This document shows, one piece after another, positions 35,433-48,826 of a DNA stretch of 64,000 bases. The first letter of the stretch is position 1. Each line of letters begins with the position of its first letter. This DNA comes from Hydrogenophaga sp. (GTDB lineage: Bacteria > Pseudomonadota > Gammaproteobacteria > Burkholderiales > Burkholderiaceae_C), in contig JACVCO010000016.1 in the NCBI GenBank assembly GCA_016741995.1, positions 1 through 64,000 on the forward strand, in the 5' to 3' direction. The position numbers and the translations under genes were made by a program. Below the pieces are notes generated by a model, which had not been told where the DNA came from, searched no databases, and saw only the letters and a list, made by a program, of their open reading frames with translations.

Positions 35433-36422
35433 TCAGCTGGGGCGGATGTTGTTGCGCCGGATCACCTCGGCCATGGCCTCGGTGTCGGTCTTCACGCGCC
35501 GCGCCAGGCCTTCGGGCGAGGTGCCCGCCACCGTCCAGCCCTGGTTCAGGATCTTCTCGCGCACCTCGGGGCGGCGCACGATATCGGTGAGCAAGGCCGA
35601 CAGGCGATTGACATGCGCCTTGGGCAGGCTGTTGGGCGCGGCCACCGCGTTCCAGATCTCGAGCTGGAAATCCTTCAGGCCGGCCTCGGCCAGGCTGGGC
35701 ACTTCGGGCACCACACCGCTGCGGCCCGCCGAAGTCACGCCGATGGCCTGCAGCTTGCCGGCCTTGACCTGCGCCATCGCCAGGCCCGGCGGCAGCAGCG
35801 CCATCTGGATCTGCCCGCCGATCATGGCGGTGATGACCTGCGGGTTGCCCGGGTACGGCACGTGCACCGCGCCCAGCCCCGCGCGGCCCTTGAGCAGTTC
35901 CATGCCCAGGTGCGCCACGGTGCCGATGCCGGGCGTGCCGTAGTTCCACTTGTCGCCGTTGCTGCGCGCGGCGTCGAGGAAGGCGCGCGGGTCGGTGGGT
36001 GTGCCGGGTGCGCCGGCCAGCAGCAACGGCGCCACCGCGAGCAGCGAAACCGGCGCGAGATCGGTGAGCGGGTCGTAGGTGGTGGCGGGGTTGAGGATCT
36101 TCGCGATCGTCATGTTGCCGTTGATCATCAGGCCGATGGTGTGGTCGTCGTCGGCGCGCGCCACCTGGGCCGCAGCCACGTTGCCACCCGCGCCGGGGCG
36201 GTTCTCGATCACCACCGGCTGGCCCAGAGCCTGCTGCAGCGGCTCGGCCACGGTGCGCGCCATCAGGTCGGGCGAGGAACCACCGGGAAAGCCCACCACG
36301 ATCTTGAGCGGCCGGCTGGGCCAGGCCGCGGTCTGGGCGAATGCGCCGGGCAGCGCGGTGGCGGCCGCGAGCGCGGCGCCGGTGGCCAGGGCGTGGCGGC
36401 GATTGATCGGGGGCAGGTTCAT
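35433..36422 (-). CDS. Bug family tripartite tricarboxylate transporter substrate-binding protein
   Basis: A 329-residue periplasmic binding protein of the Bug (TctC) family, very numerous in Burkholderiales and often binding carboxylates or aromatic acids. The N-terminus is an export signal with two arginines (NRRHALATGAALAAATALPG), cleaved near AFAQ. The mature part shows WPSRPLKIVVGFPGGSSPDL, IENRPGAGGNVAA and VPYPGNPQ. No TctA/TctB permease is nearby. The start has GGAG upstream. It lies 34 bases after the FAD monooxygenase gene, so it may supply that enzyme's substrate; this is inference. Confidence 0.9.
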   Translation of the reverse strand: MNLPPINRRHALATGAALAAATALPGAFAQTAAWPSRPLKIVVGFPGGSSPDLMARTVAEPLQQALGQPVVIENRPGAGGNVAAAQVARADDDHTIGLMINGNMTIAKILNPATTYDPLTDLAPVSLLAVAPLLLAGAPGTPTDPRAFLDAARSNGDKWNYGTPGIGTVAHLGMELLKGRAGLGAVHVPYPGNPQVITAMIGGQIQMALLPPGLAMAQVKAGKLQAIGVTSAGRSGVVPEVPSLAEAGLKDFQLEIWNAVAAPNSLPKAHVNRLSALLTDIVRRPEVREKILNQGWTVAGTSPEGLARRVKTDTEAMAEVIRRNNIRPS

Positions 36423-36456
36423 CGTGTGTCTCCAGGGCATCGGCGGGGTGGAAAGC

Positions 36457-37662
36457 TCAGGCCGGGCGCGGGTCATCGCCCGGGCCGCGGTAGAGCCAGG
36501 GATTGTCCAACAGGCGCTCGCCCAGCAGGGCCATGGCGGCGTTGCGCGCCCAGCGCAGCGGCCCGCGGGCATGGAACACGGTGCCGTTGCGGCGCGAGCG
36601 GTGCTGCACCTGCGCGTTGCGCGCCCAGCGCAAGGCGGCGTAACGCTCGAAGCGTTGCGGCCAGTCGGCCACCCCGGGGGCGCTGGCCAGGCGGCCCAGC
36701 GCCCAGGCGTCTTCGAGGGCCATGGCCGCGCCCTGCGCCAGGTAGGGCCGCATGGGGTGTGCGGCGTCACCGAGCAAGGCCAGGCGGCCATTGGCCATGC
36801 CGTGCGGGCCGCTCAGGGGCTCCCGGTCGTGCAGCACCCAGCGCGTCCACGCGGGCACGGCATCGAGCCAGGCCGCGAGATCGCGGTGCAGCGGCCCGAG
36901 CGCGGTCTGCAGGTCGGCGCGCGTGGCGGGCTCGGACCAGCTCCGGGCATCGTCCGGCGCCGCGCCGTGCGCGTGCACCACCGCCACGAGGTTGAAGGCT
37001 TCGCCGCGGCGCACCGGGTAGTGCACCACGTGCAGGCGCGGCCCCAGCCACACCTGCACCCGCGGCGCGCGCAGGGCCGGTGGCAGCGCCGCTGCGGGAA
37101 TGAGGCCCCGGTACGCGATGTGACCGGTGGGAACGGGCGCAGCGGTATCAACCACCGCGTGCCGCACACGGCTCCAGAGCCCGTCGCAGCCGATGGCGGC
37201 GGTGCAGACAAGGGCTTCGTCGTTGTCGAGCACCACGCGAACCGTGTCGCTGCGTTCGGTGACGGAGGCCACGCGGGTGGCCAACCGCCACACCACACCG
37301 GCCTGTGCTTGCGCCGCCTGGAGCAACAGCTCGTGCAGGTCGGCCCGGTGCAGGCAGGCATAGGGCTGGCCGTGGCGCTGGGCGAACGCGCTGCCCAGGC
37401 GCATCTGCCCGAGCGCACGCCCACCCGCCGCGTCGCGCACCAGCAGCGCGTCGGGCCAGGCGGCCACGGCGTCGACGGCCTCGCGCAGGCCCCAGTCGGC
37501 GAGCACGCGCAGGGCGTTGGGGCCGAGTTGCAGGCCGGCACCGGCCTCACCGAACGCAGGAGCTTGCTCGACCACGGTGAGCGACACGCCCTGGCGCGCC
37601 AGCGCGAACGCCGCGGCCAGGCCACCGATGCCGCCACCGGCGACCAGCACAGAAGAATTCAT
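36457..37662 (-). CDS. FAD-dependent monooxygenase (salicylate hydroxylase-like)
   Basis: A 401-residue class A flavoprotein monooxygenase, the group that hydroxylates aromatic acids using NAD(P)H. It has the FAD GXGXXG motif in SVLVAGGGIGGLAAAFALAR, the DG motif in AAIGCDGLWSRVRHAVV and the GD motif in RLALLGDAAHPMRPYLAQGA. Salicylate, 6-hydroxynicotinate or 3-hydroxybenzoate hydroxylases are similar; the substrate is not determined. It is followed by a Bug binding protein gene, suggesting uptake and oxidation of one compound. Confidence 0.88.
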   Translation of the reverse strand: MNSSVLVAGGGIGGLAAAFALARQGVSLTVVEQAPAFGEAGAGLQLGPNALRVLADWGLREAVDAVAAWPDALLVRDAAGGRALGQMRLGSAFAQRHGQPYACLHRADLHELLLQAAQAQAGVVWRLATRVASVTERSDTVRVVLDNDEALVCTAAIGCDGLWSRVRHAVVDTAAPVPTGHIAYRGLIPAAALPPALRAPRVQVWLGPRLHVVHYPVRRGEAFNLVAVVHAHGAAPDDARSWSEPATRADLQTALGPLHRDLAAWLDAVPAWTRWVLHDREPLSGPHGMANGRLALLGDAAHPMRPYLAQGAAMALEDAWALGRLASAPGVADWPQRFERYAALRWARNAQVQHRSRRNGTVFHARGPLRWARNAAMALLGERLLDNPWLYRGPGDDPRPA

Positions 37663-37696
37663 GCGCCGATGGTATCGGCGCGCGGGTGGCGGGCGC

Positions 37697-38779
37697 TCAG
37701 AGGATGCGGTTGAACCAGAGCAGCGAGAGCGTGGCCGCCGACAGCGCCAGCACCGAGGCCACGAGCGCGAGCAGGCCGGCGACTTCGGTCTCTTTCTTCT
37801 CGACCGTGAGCTTGCTGCTGAGCGATTGGTACACCTGCTTGAGGTTCTCGGCCGTGCCGGCGTAGTAGTACTCGCCGCGGGTGGTGCGCGCCACGTCCTT
37901 CAGCGTGTCCTCGTCGAGCCGCACGCGCATGGACCAGCCTTCGAAGCCGATGATCTCGCCCTCCACCGTGCCCACGCCCACGGTGTAGACGCGCACGCCG
38001 CGATCGGCCGCCATCTTCGCGGCCTCGGCCGTGTCCACGCCGGTGGTGCGCTGGCCGTCGGTGAGCAGGATGATGGCCGCCGAGCCGTAGGAGCCGGGTT
38101 CCACCGGCTGGATGGCTTTCTCTTCGCTGCGCGGCTGGTCGATCGAGCGGCCGCGCGGCGCGAACGGGTCGGTGTTGCGGCTGTAGGTCATGTCGGTGAG
38201 GCTGATGCGCTGGTCGGGGAACAGCTCGGACAGCGAGACCACGATGGCGCTGCCGATGGCGGTGGCGCGCTGCAGCTGGAACTTGTCGATGGCGGTGTTG
38301 AGGTCTTCGCGGCTGAGCGTGACCGGCTGCACCACCTGCGCCGCCCCCGCAAAGGCCACGATGCCCACCTTCACGTGGCGCGGCAGATCGGTCAGGAAGG
38401 CCTTGGCCGCGTTCTGCGAGGCCACCAGGCGGTTGGGCTGCACGTCTTCGGCGCGCATGCTGCCCGAGACGTCCATCGCCAGGATGATGGTCTGCTGCGT
38501 GGAGGGCAGCGTGATCGAAGCCATGGGCCGCGCCGAGGCGAGCAGCATGGCGGCGAAGGCCAACAGCATGAGCACGGGCGGCACGTGGCGGCGCCAGCCC
38601 GGGCCGCGGCTCATGGCCTCGCGCACGATGGACAGGTTGGCGTAGCGCAGCGCCGTCTGCTTGCGCCGGCGCAGCAGCCACCAATAGAGCAGCACCAGCA
38701 GGGGCAGCGCCAGCAGCAGCCACAGGAACTGTGGCCACAGGAAGGTCACGGGCGGGAGGTTGCCGAGGAGGTTGTTCAT
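37697..38779 (-). CDS. VWA domain protein of the BatA/aerotolerance type
   Basis: A 360-residue membrane protein. Membrane segments lie at about residues 14-32 and 58-76, and one at the C-terminus (AGLLALVASVLALSAATLSL). Between them is a von Willebrand factor A domain with the MIDAS motif DVSGS and TDGQRT. BatA proteins belong to MoxR-DUF58-Bat clusters linked to stress tolerance and protein assembly in the cell envelope. Its ATG overlaps the DUF58 stop by four bases. No BatB or BatD gene follows, so this is a reduced cluster. Confidence 0.88.
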   Translation of the reverse strand: MNNLLGNLPPVTFLWPQFLWLLLALPLLVLLYWWLLRRRKQTALRYANLSIVREAMSRGPGWRRHVPPVLMLLAFAAMLLASARPMASITLPSTQQTIILAMDVSGSMRAEDVQPNRLVASQNAAKAFLTDLPRHVKVGIVAFAGAAQVVQPVTLSREDLNTAIDKFQLQRATAIGSAIVVSLSELFPDQRISLTDMTYSRNTDPFAPRGRSIDQPRSEEKAIQPVEPGSYGSAAIILLTDGQRTTGVDTAEAAKMAADRGVRVYTVGVGTVEGEIIGFEGWSMRVRLDEDTLKDVARTTRGEYYYAGTAENLKQVYQSLSSKLTVEKKETEVAGLLALVASVLALSAATLSLLWFNRIL

Positions 38780-39816
38780 GCACGGACTCCTTCCCGGGTG
38801 CGCCGGGGCATCTGGGTCGGCAGGGCGCGAGCGCCCGGGTTCAGGCGCACGCGCTGCTTGCGCATGTCCACGAAACGCAGCACGGCGTCGGCCAGGTCGT
38901 CGTCGGTGGCGAGTTCGAGGGTGTCCACACCGGCACGCGCCAGGCTGTCGCGCAGTTGCGCCTCGCGCTGCGCGGCGATGCGCGCGAAGCGCTGGCGGAA
39001 TCCCTTGTCGTGCGTGTCCACCATCAGTTGCTCGCCGGTTTCGGCGTCGCGGATCGGGATCAGGCCGAGGTCGGGCAACTCGAGTTCGAGCGGGTCGATC
39101 AGGCGCACGGCCACCACGTCGTGGCGGCGCGCGAGCTCGCCCAGGGGCTGCTCCCAACCGGGCTGGGTGATGAAGTCGGACACCACGAACACCGTGCTGC
39201 GCTGGCGCACGCTGAGCGTGGCACCGCGCAGCAGATCGCCCAGGCGCGTGGCGCCCTCGCCTTTCCTGCCGCGCGTTTCGGGGGCGGGCGGCTGCATCAG
39301 CAATTGCATGAGGCGCAGCACATGGTGGCGGCCACCGCGCGCCGGCAACACCGCATCGACACGCGCCACGCCACTCTGCCCGTACACCATCGCGCCCACG
39401 CGGTTGCCGTGGCGCGAGATGAGGCGCGCGAGCACCGCGGTGAACTGCAGCAGCACCTCGCTTTTGCGCTGCTCGCCCGAGCCGAAGTTCACCGAGGGGC
39501 TGAGGTCCAGCAGGAACCAGGCGGCCATCTCGCGGTCTTCGGTGAACACGCGCACGTGCGGTTGCTGCAAGCGCGCGGTGACGTTCCAGTCGATGTGGCG
39601 CACGTCGTCGTGCAGCTGGTATTCGCGCAGGTCAGCCAGGTCGAGCCCGCTGCCACGCAGCAGCGTGCGGTAGTCGCCCTGCAGCAGGCCGTCGAGGCGG
39701 CGCATCACGGTCCAGTCGAGCCGGCGCAACAGGGCCTCGGCGCGCTGCACGGCGGGCGCGCTCGCGGCCGGTCCTGCGGCGCCGCCGGGTCGTTTGCCGA
39801 AGAGTCGCGCGAACAT
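38776..39816 (-). CDS. DUF58 domain protein
   Basis: A 346-residue DUF58 protein, the middle partner of MoxR clusters. The signature is DLADLREYQLHDDVRHIDWN followed by VTARLQQPHVRVF. The C-terminal part resembles a VWA fold (MAAWFLLDLSPSVNFGSGEQ). It has no clear membrane segment, so it is probably cytosolic or peripheral. It lies 10 bases after the moxR gene and overlaps the BatA-like gene. Confidence 0.9.
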   Translation of the reverse strand: MFARLFGKRPGGAAGPAASAPAVQRAEALLRRLDWTVMRRLDGLLQGDYRTLLRGSGLDLADLREYQLHDDVRHIDWNVTARLQQPHVRVFTEDREMAAWFLLDLSPSVNFGSGEQRKSEVLLQFTAVLARLISRHGNRVGAMVYGQSGVARVDAVLPARGGRHHVLRLMQLLMQPPAPETRGRKGEGATRLGDLLRGATLSVRQRSTVFVVSDFITQPGWEQPLGELARRHDVVAVRLIDPLELELPDLGLIPIRDAETGEQLMVDTHDKGFRQRFARIAAQREAQLRDSLARAGVDTLELATDDDLADAVLRFVDMRKQRVRLNPGARALPTQMPRRTREGVRA

Positions 39817-39826
39817 CGTGCGCCTT

Positions 39827-40828
<1,002 letters not shown>

Positions 40829-40855
40829 GAAGCTCTCCGGTGAAGTGGCCAGGAA

Positions 40856-41776
40856 TCAGAACGGCGGAAGCCCCGCGGCGGCCGCGGCGCTTTCGATGGG
40901 AACAGCAAATCCGATGCCCACGAAGGTGCGGGCACTGGTGGGGTTGAGGATGCCGGTGACGATACCGACGACCTCGCCATCCATGGTCACCAACGGGCCG
41001 CCGGAGTTCCCGGGGTTGGCCGCGGCGTCGAACTGGATCAGGTTGCCGATCATCTGCTTGCCCTCGGGCGACTTGAACTCGCGGTCGAAGCCGGAGATGA
41101 CGCCGGCCGACACCGACGGCCCGATGCCGAAGGGAAAGCCCACCGCCACCACCTGGTCGCCGGGCACCAGGTCGCTGGTGGAGCGCATGGTGGCGGCCGA
41201 GAGGTCGTCGGGGATGGTGTGGGCCTGCAGCACGGCGAGGTCGTTCTCGGGCTGCGCCCCGGTGACGGAGGCGTTCGACTCGCTGCCGTCGGCGAAGGTG
41301 ATCTTGAGCCGGTCGGCGCCCTGCACCACGTGCAGGTTGGTCAGGATGATGCCCTTGTCGACGATCACCACGCCGGTGCCCACGCCCGACTCCTCTTCCT
41401 TGCCGTCCTTGTCCTTGGCATACGAGAGCACGCGCACCACGGCGGGGCGGATTTTCTCGGCCGCGCGCGCCGCGGGCGAGGGCATCACCTGCGTGGTGAG
41501 GGTGCGCAGCACGGCGGCGTCGATGTCTTTCTGGGTGAGCGCGGCCGCGCCGTTGCGCTGCTGCTGCCAGACCATGGCGATCAGCGCCGCCGAGAGCAGC
41601 GCCACCGCGGCCCACAACAGCCGCTGCTGCGACACATGGCGGGCGACGGCCGCGCGCCACCGCCGGGGCGGCCGCGCTGTCACGACCGGCCCATCACTGC
41701 TGGCATCCGCCGCTGGCGACTCGACCACCACCGTGGCCGGGCGTCGCGACGGGCTGTACTTCGCTGACTGGCGCAT
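40856..41776 (-). CDS. S1C trypsin-like serine protease, membrane-anchored, without PDZ domain
   Basis: A 306-residue DegP/HtrA-type protease. A single membrane segment lies at about residues 53-70 (LLWAAVALLSAALIAMVW). The protease domain has the catalytic triad: His in ILTNLHVVQG, Asp in ENDLAVLQA and Ser in AANPGNSGGPLV. The protein ends soon after the domain, with no PDZ region, so substrate recognition must differ from DegS or DegP. It precedes the moxR cluster with a 27-base gap and may belong to that unit. Confidence 0.9.
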   Translation of the reverse strand: MRQSAKYSPSRRPATVVVESPAADASSDGPVVTARPPRRWRAAVARHVSQQRLLWAAVALLSAALIAMVWQQQRNGAAALTQKDIDAAVLRTLTTQVMPSPAARAAEKIRPAVVRVLSYAKDKDGKEEESGVGTGVVIVDKGIILTNLHVVQGADRLKITFADGSESNASVTGAQPENDLAVLQAHTIPDDLSAATMRSTSDLVPGDQVVAVGFPFGIGPSVSAGVISGFDREFKSPEGKQMIGNLIQFDAAANPGNSGGPLVTMDGEVVGIVTGILNPTSARTFVGIGFAVPIESAAAAAGLPPF

Positions 41777-41829
41777 GGCAACCCCCGAAGAACCCGTTGA
41801 TCACATGATGCCGCGATGCAGCAACCGGC

Positions 41830-44706
<2,877 letters not shown>

Positions 44707-44821
44707 GCGGGGGCTCCTGAAGATCGGTCAAGGCAAGGCCCATTCTGCGATCTTCTGGCGCCACCGCAAGCGCGGGGTGCAAAGCCCCCGCGCCGCACGG
44801 GACCGGAACCGGGGATCGGGG

Positions 44822-45232
44822 TCAGACCGCCAGGCGCATCGCCGGCGCGCGCCAGCCCAGGAACTCCAGGTCGGCCATGGCCAGCACGGACACCGCCAGC
44901 CCCGTGAGGTAGACCTGCCCCAGCACGGTGGCGCCGCTGCCGCCCCAGGCCACAGCCAGGCAGGCCACGCTCCAGAGCACGTTGCCCACGATCAGCAGCA
45001 TGAGCGGGCCGCGCGCGGGCTGCGCCTGCCGCGCCAGCGAGCCGGCCAGCAGCACATAAACCAGCAGCGCCCAGCCGGCCGCGGTGATCAGGCCCTCGGA
45101 CAGGCCGAACCAGGTGGACAGCGAACCGGCAAACGCCAGGTGCAGCACGGCCAGGCCGGCACCGGCGATGGCGTCGAGCGCAAGCACGCGGCGCAGCCAG
45201 GGGGTGGAAAGGTGAAGGTTGGCGAGGCTCAT
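44822..45232 (-). CDS. Small four-helix membrane protein
   Basis: A 136-residue protein with about four hydrophobic segments (LALDAIAGAGLAVLHLAFAG, GLITAAGWALLVYVLLAGSL, PLMLLIVGNVLWSVACLAVA, LTGLAVSVLAMADLEFLG). I do not recognise a family with certainty. It is encoded divergently from an XRE regulator, with a 110-base gap containing an inverted repeat, so the regulator probably controls it. Confidence 0.72.
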   Translation of the reverse strand: MSLANLHLSTPWLRRVLALDAIAGAGLAVLHLAFAGSLSTWFGLSEGLITAAGWALLVYVLLAGSLARQAQPARGPLMLLIVGNVLWSVACLAVAWGGSGATVLGQVYLTGLAVSVLAMADLEFLGWRAPAMRLAV

Positions 45233-45290
45233 GGTGGGCTCCGGTGGGTGTTGAACAGGGCTCCATCGTGGCCAGCGCCCTGCAGCGGGT

Positions 45291-45311
45291 CCATGACCTG
45301 GCAGGTCATGG
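45291..45311. promoter_or_regulatory. Inverted repeat between the membrane protein and XRE regulator genes
   Basis: CCATGACCT and AGGTCATGG are separated by three bases. The repeat sits between the divergent starts at 45232 and 45343. It is a likely operator for the XRE regulator; no T-run follows, so it is not a terminator. Confidence 0.5.
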
Positions 45312-45342
45312 CCGGGCGGGCCCGCGGGCCTACCATGCAGCC

Positions 45343-46152
45343 ATGCACGCCCACCACGCCACCCCCGCCCCCTTCGGTGACCACCTGCGCCACTGGCGCC
45401 AGCGGCGCCGCCTGAGCCAGCTCGAACTCGCCCTGCAGGCCGAGGTGTCCACCCGCCACCTGAGCTGCGTGGAAACCGGCCGGGCCAGCCCGAGCCGCGA
45501 GATGGTGATGCGCCTGAGCGAGCGACTGCAGGTGCCGCCGCGCGAGCGCAACGCCCTGCTGGTGGCCGCCGGCTACGCGCCCATGTACCGCGAACGCACG
45601 CTCGACGACCCGGCCATGGCCGCGGCGCGCGGCGCGGTGCAGCGCATCCTGGACGCGCACGAACCCTGGCCCGCGCTCGCCATGGACCGGCACTGGAACC
45701 TGGTGATGCACAACCGCCTGGTCCCGCTGCTGCTGCAGGGGATCGACCCCGCCATGCTGCAGCCACCGCTGAACGTGCTGCGCCTGAGCCTGCACCCGCA
45801 GGGCCTGGCACCGCGCATCCACAACCTGCCGCAGTGGCGCGAGCACCTGCTGGAGCGGCTGCGCCAGCAGATCGCCACCACGGGCGACAGCGCACTGGCC
45901 ACGCTGGCCGAGGAACTGCGCGCCCTGCCCGCGCCCGAGGGCGGCGGGGCCCACGCCCTGCCCGGCGAGCACCTGGGCGTGCTCATGCCGTTCCGCTTCG
46001 ACACACCGCTGGGCGTGCTCAACCTGGTGAGCACCACCACCGTGTTCGGCACCGCGGTGGACATCACGCTGCAGGAACTCGCGCTGGAAACCTTCTTCCC
46101 GGCCGACGACGAAACCGCCGAACGCCTGCGCACGCTGGCCACCATGGCATGA
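45343..46152 (+). CDS. XRE family regulator with MmyB-like ligand domain
   Basis: A 269-residue regulator. The helix-turn-helix covers about residues 12-66 (HLRHWRQRRRLSQLELALQA, VSTRHLSCVETGRASPSREM). The remainder is an MmyB-like ligand-binding domain (LLVAAGYAPMYRERTLDDPA, WNLVMHNRLVPLLL, FRFDTPLGVLNLVSTTTVFG). Actinobacterial members bind fatty acids. The start at MHAHHATPAP is the usual length; the longer frame from 45244 crosses the operator. It is divergent from the four-helix membrane protein gene and is followed by a terminator. Confidence 0.85.
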   Translation: MHAHHATPAPFGDHLRHWRQRRRLSQLELALQAEVSTRHLSCVETGRASPSREMVMRLSERLQVPPRERNALLVAAGYAPMYRERTLDDPAMAAARGAVQRILDAHEPWPALAMDRHWNLVMHNRLVPLLLQGIDPAMLQPPLNVLRLSLHPQGLAPRIHNLPQWREHLLERLRQQIATTGDSALATLAEELRALPAPEGGGAHALPGEHLGVLMPFRFDTPLGVLNLVSTTTVFGTAVDITLQELALETFFPADDETAERLRTLATMA

Positions 46153-46154
46153 AA

Positions 46155-46183
46155 AAAGCCGCTGCAGGGCAGCGGCTTTCTTT
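46155..46183. terminator. Bidirectional intrinsic terminator between the XRE gene and acnB
   Basis: The 11-bp arms AAAGCCGCTGC and GCAGCGGCTTT surround a 3-base loop, preceded by a run of A and followed by CTTT. It serves both convergent genes. Confidence 0.8.
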
Positions 46184-46198
46184 ACCAGGCGGTGCCGG

Positions 46199-48799
46199 TC
46201 AGGCCGTCACGCCTTTGGCCGCGTCCGCGTACTCCTCGATCTGGTCGAAGTTCATGTAGCGGTACACGCTGGCGGCATCCTTGTTGATGATGCCCATCTC
46301 GGCGTGGTATTCGGCCACGGTGGGCAGCTTGCCCAGCTTGGACGCGATGGCCGCCAACTCCGCCGAGGCCAGGAACACGTTGGTGTTCTTGCCCAGGCGG
46401 TTGGGGAAGTTGCGGGTGCTGGTGCTGACCACCGTGGCGCCCTCACGCACCTGGGCCTGGTTGCCCATGCACAGGCTGCAGCCCGGCATTTCGGTGCGCG
46501 CGCCGGCAGTACCGAACGCCGCGTAGTGGCCTTCCTTGATCAGCTCGTTCTGGTCCATCTTGGTGGGCGGGGCCACCCAGAGCTTCACCGGGATGTCGCG
46601 CTGGCCGCCGAGCAGCTTGGCCGCGGCGCGGAAGTGGCCGATGTTGGTCATGCACGAGCCGATGAAGGCCTCGTCGATCGGGGTGCCGGCGACGTCGGAC
46701 AGCAGCTTGGCGTCGTCCGGGTCGTTGGGGCAGCAGAGCACCGGCTCGGTCAGCTCGTTGAGATCGATCTCGATGACCGCGGCGTACTCGGCGTCCTTGT
46801 CGGCTTCGAGCAGCTCGGGCTTGGCCAGCCAGGCCTCGACCTTCTCGATGCGGCGCGCCAGCGTCTTCGCGTCGGCGTACCCGTCGGCGATCATGTTCTT
46901 CATCAGCACGACGTTCGAGGTGAGGTACTCGATGACGGGCTCTTTGTTGAGCTTGATCGTGCAGCCGGCGGCCGAGCGCTCGGCCGACGCGTCGGACAGC
47001 TCGAAGGCCTGTTCCACCTTGAGGTCGGGCAGGCCTTCGATTTCAAGGATGCGGCCCGAGAAGATGTTCTTCTTGCCGGCCTTGGCCACGGTCAGCAGGC
47101 CGGCCTTGATGGCGGCGTAGGGGATGGCATGCACGAGGTCGCGCAGCGTCACGCCCGGCTGCATCTGGCCCTTGAAGCGCACCAGCACGCTCTCGGGCAT
47201 GTCCAGCGGCATCACGCCGGTGGCGGCGCCGAAGGCCACCAGGCCGGAGCCCGCGGGGAAGCTGATGCCGATGGGGAAGCGGGTGTGCGAATCGCCGCCG
47301 GTGCCCACGGTGTCGGGCAGCAGCAGGCGGTTGAGCCAGCTGTGGATCACGCCGTCACCGGGGCGCAGGGCCACACCGCCACGGTTGCTGATGAAGGCCG
47401 GCAGTTCGCGGTGGGTCTTCACGTCCACCGGTTTCGGGTAGGCCGCGGTGTGGCAGAAGCTTTGCATCACCAGGTCGGCGCTGAAGCCCAGGCAGGCCAG
47501 GTCTTTCAGTTCGTCGCGGGTCATGGGGCCGGTGGTGTCCTGGCTGCCCACGGTGGTCATCTTGGGTTCGCAGTAGGTGCCCGGGCGCACGCCCTGGCCT
47601 TCCGGCAGGCCAACGGCGCGGCCGACCATCTTCTGCGCCAGCGTGAAGCCGGCCTTGCTCGCGGCCGGTGCCTGCGGCAGGCGGAACGCGGTGGAGGCAG
47701 CCAGGCCCAGGAATTCGCGCGCCTTGGCGGTGAGGCTGCGGCCGATGATCAGGTTGATGCGGCCGCCAGCGCGCACTTCGTCCAGCAGCACGTCGCTCTT
47801 GAGCGCAAAGGCGGCCACTTCGGCGCCGTTCTTGAGCAGCTTGCCGTCGTAAGGCAGCACTTCGATGACGTCGCCCATCTCGAGCTTGCTCACGTCCACT
47901 TCGATCGGCAGCGAGCCCGAGTCTTCCTGCGTGTTGAAGAAGATGGGCGCGATCTTGCCGCCCAGCGTGACACCGCCGAAGCGCTTGTTGGGCACGAAGG
48001 GGATGTCTTGCCCCGTGGCCCAGATGACCGAGTTGGTGGCCGACTTGCGCGAGGAGCCGGTGCCCACCACGTCGCCCACATAGGCCACCAAGTGGCCCTT
48101 CTTCTTGAGGTCCTCGATGAACTGCATCGGGCCGCGCTTGCCGTCTTCCTCGGGCTTGAAAGCCGCGTCGGGGCGGGTGTTCTTGAGCATCGCCAGGTAG
48201 TGCAGCGGAATGTCCGGGCGGCTCCAGGCGTCGGGCGCGGGCGAGAGGTCGTCGGTGTTGGTTTCGCCGGGCACCTTGAACACGGTGACGGTGATGCTCT
48301 TGGGCACTTCGGGGCGCGAGGTGAACCACTCGGCATCGGCCCAGCTCTTCATCACTTCCTGCGCCTTGGCGTTGCCGGCCTTGGCTTTCACGGCCACGTC
48401 GTTGAAGTAGTCGAACATCAGCAGCGTCTTCTTCAGCGCGTCGGCCGCCACGGCCGCCACACCCGGGTCATCGAGCAGTTCGATGAGCGGGTGCACGTTG
48501 TAGCCGCCGACCATGGTGCCCAGCAGCTCGGTGGCCTTGGCCTTGTCGATCAGGCCGACCTGCAGATCCCCGTGCGCCACGGCCGCCAGGAAGCTGGCCT
48601 TGACCTTGGCGGCGTCGTCCACGCCGGGCGGCACGCGGTGCGTGAGCAGCTCCAGCAGGAAGGCTTCTTCGCCACCGGGCGGCGTCTTGATGAGTTCGAT
48701 CAGCGCGGCCACCTGCTTCGCATCGAGCGGCAGCGGCGGGATGCCCAGCGCGGCGCGTTCGGCGGCGTGGGCGCGGTAGTCGGCGAGGAAGGTGGACAT
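46199..48799 (-). CDS. acnB: Bifunctional aconitate hydratase 2 / 2-methylisocitrate dehydratase
   Basis: AcnB is the main citrate-cycle aconitase and can also dehydrate 2-methylisocitrate. The 866-residue protein matches the family throughout. It has the N-terminal HEAT-like domain ([20 protein letters not shown]), the swivel domain ([40 protein letters not shown]), [20 protein letters not shown], and the cluster Cys in [10 protein letters not shown] and [12 protein letters not shown]. It is the last gene of mdh-tam-lyase-acnB, 27 bases after the lyase gene. Confidence 0.97.
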   Translation of the reverse strand: MSTFLADYRAHAAERAALGIPPLPLDAKQVAALIELIKTPPGGEEAFLLELLTHRVPPGVDDAAKVKASFLAAVAHGDLQVGLIDKAKATELLGTMVGGYNVHPLIELLDDPGVAAVAADALKKTLLMFDYFNDVAVKAKAGNAKAQEVMKSWADAEWFTSRPEVPKSITVTVFKVPGETNTDDLSPAPDAWSRPDIPLHYLAMLKNTRPDAAFKPEEDGKRGPMQFIEDLKKKGHLVAYVGDVVGTGSSRKSATNSVIWATGQDIPFVPNKRFGGVTLGGKIAPIFFNTQEDSGSLPIEVDVSKLEMGDVIEVLPYDGKLLKNGAEVAAFALKSDVLLDEVRAGGRINLIIGRSLTAKAREFLGLAASTAFRLPQAPAASKAGFTLAQKMVGRAVGLPEGQGVRPGTYCEPKMTTVGSQDTTGPMTRDELKDLACLGFSADLVMQSFCHTAAYPKPVDVKTHRELPAFISNRGGVALRPGDGVIHSWLNRLLLPDTVGTGGDSHTRFPIGISFPAGSGLVAFGAATGVMPLDMPESVLVRFKGQMQPGVTLRDLVHAIPYAAIKAGLLTVAKAGKKNIFSGRILEIEGLPDLKVEQAFELSDASAERSAAGCTIKLNKEPVIEYLTSNVVLMKNMIADGYADAKTLARRIEKVEAWLAKPELLEADKDAEYAAVIEIDLNELTEPVLCCPNDPDDAKLLSDVAGTPIDEAFIGSCMTNIGHFRAAAKLLGGQRDIPVKLWVAPPTKMDQNELIKEGHYAAFGTAGARTEMPGCSLCMGNQAQVREGATVVSTSTRNFPNRLGKNTNVFLASAELAAIASKLGKLPTVAEYHAEMGIINKDAASVYRYMNFDQIEEYADAAKGVTA

Positions 48800-48826
48800 G
48801 GTCTTCTCCAGGACAGCGTGGGTGAT

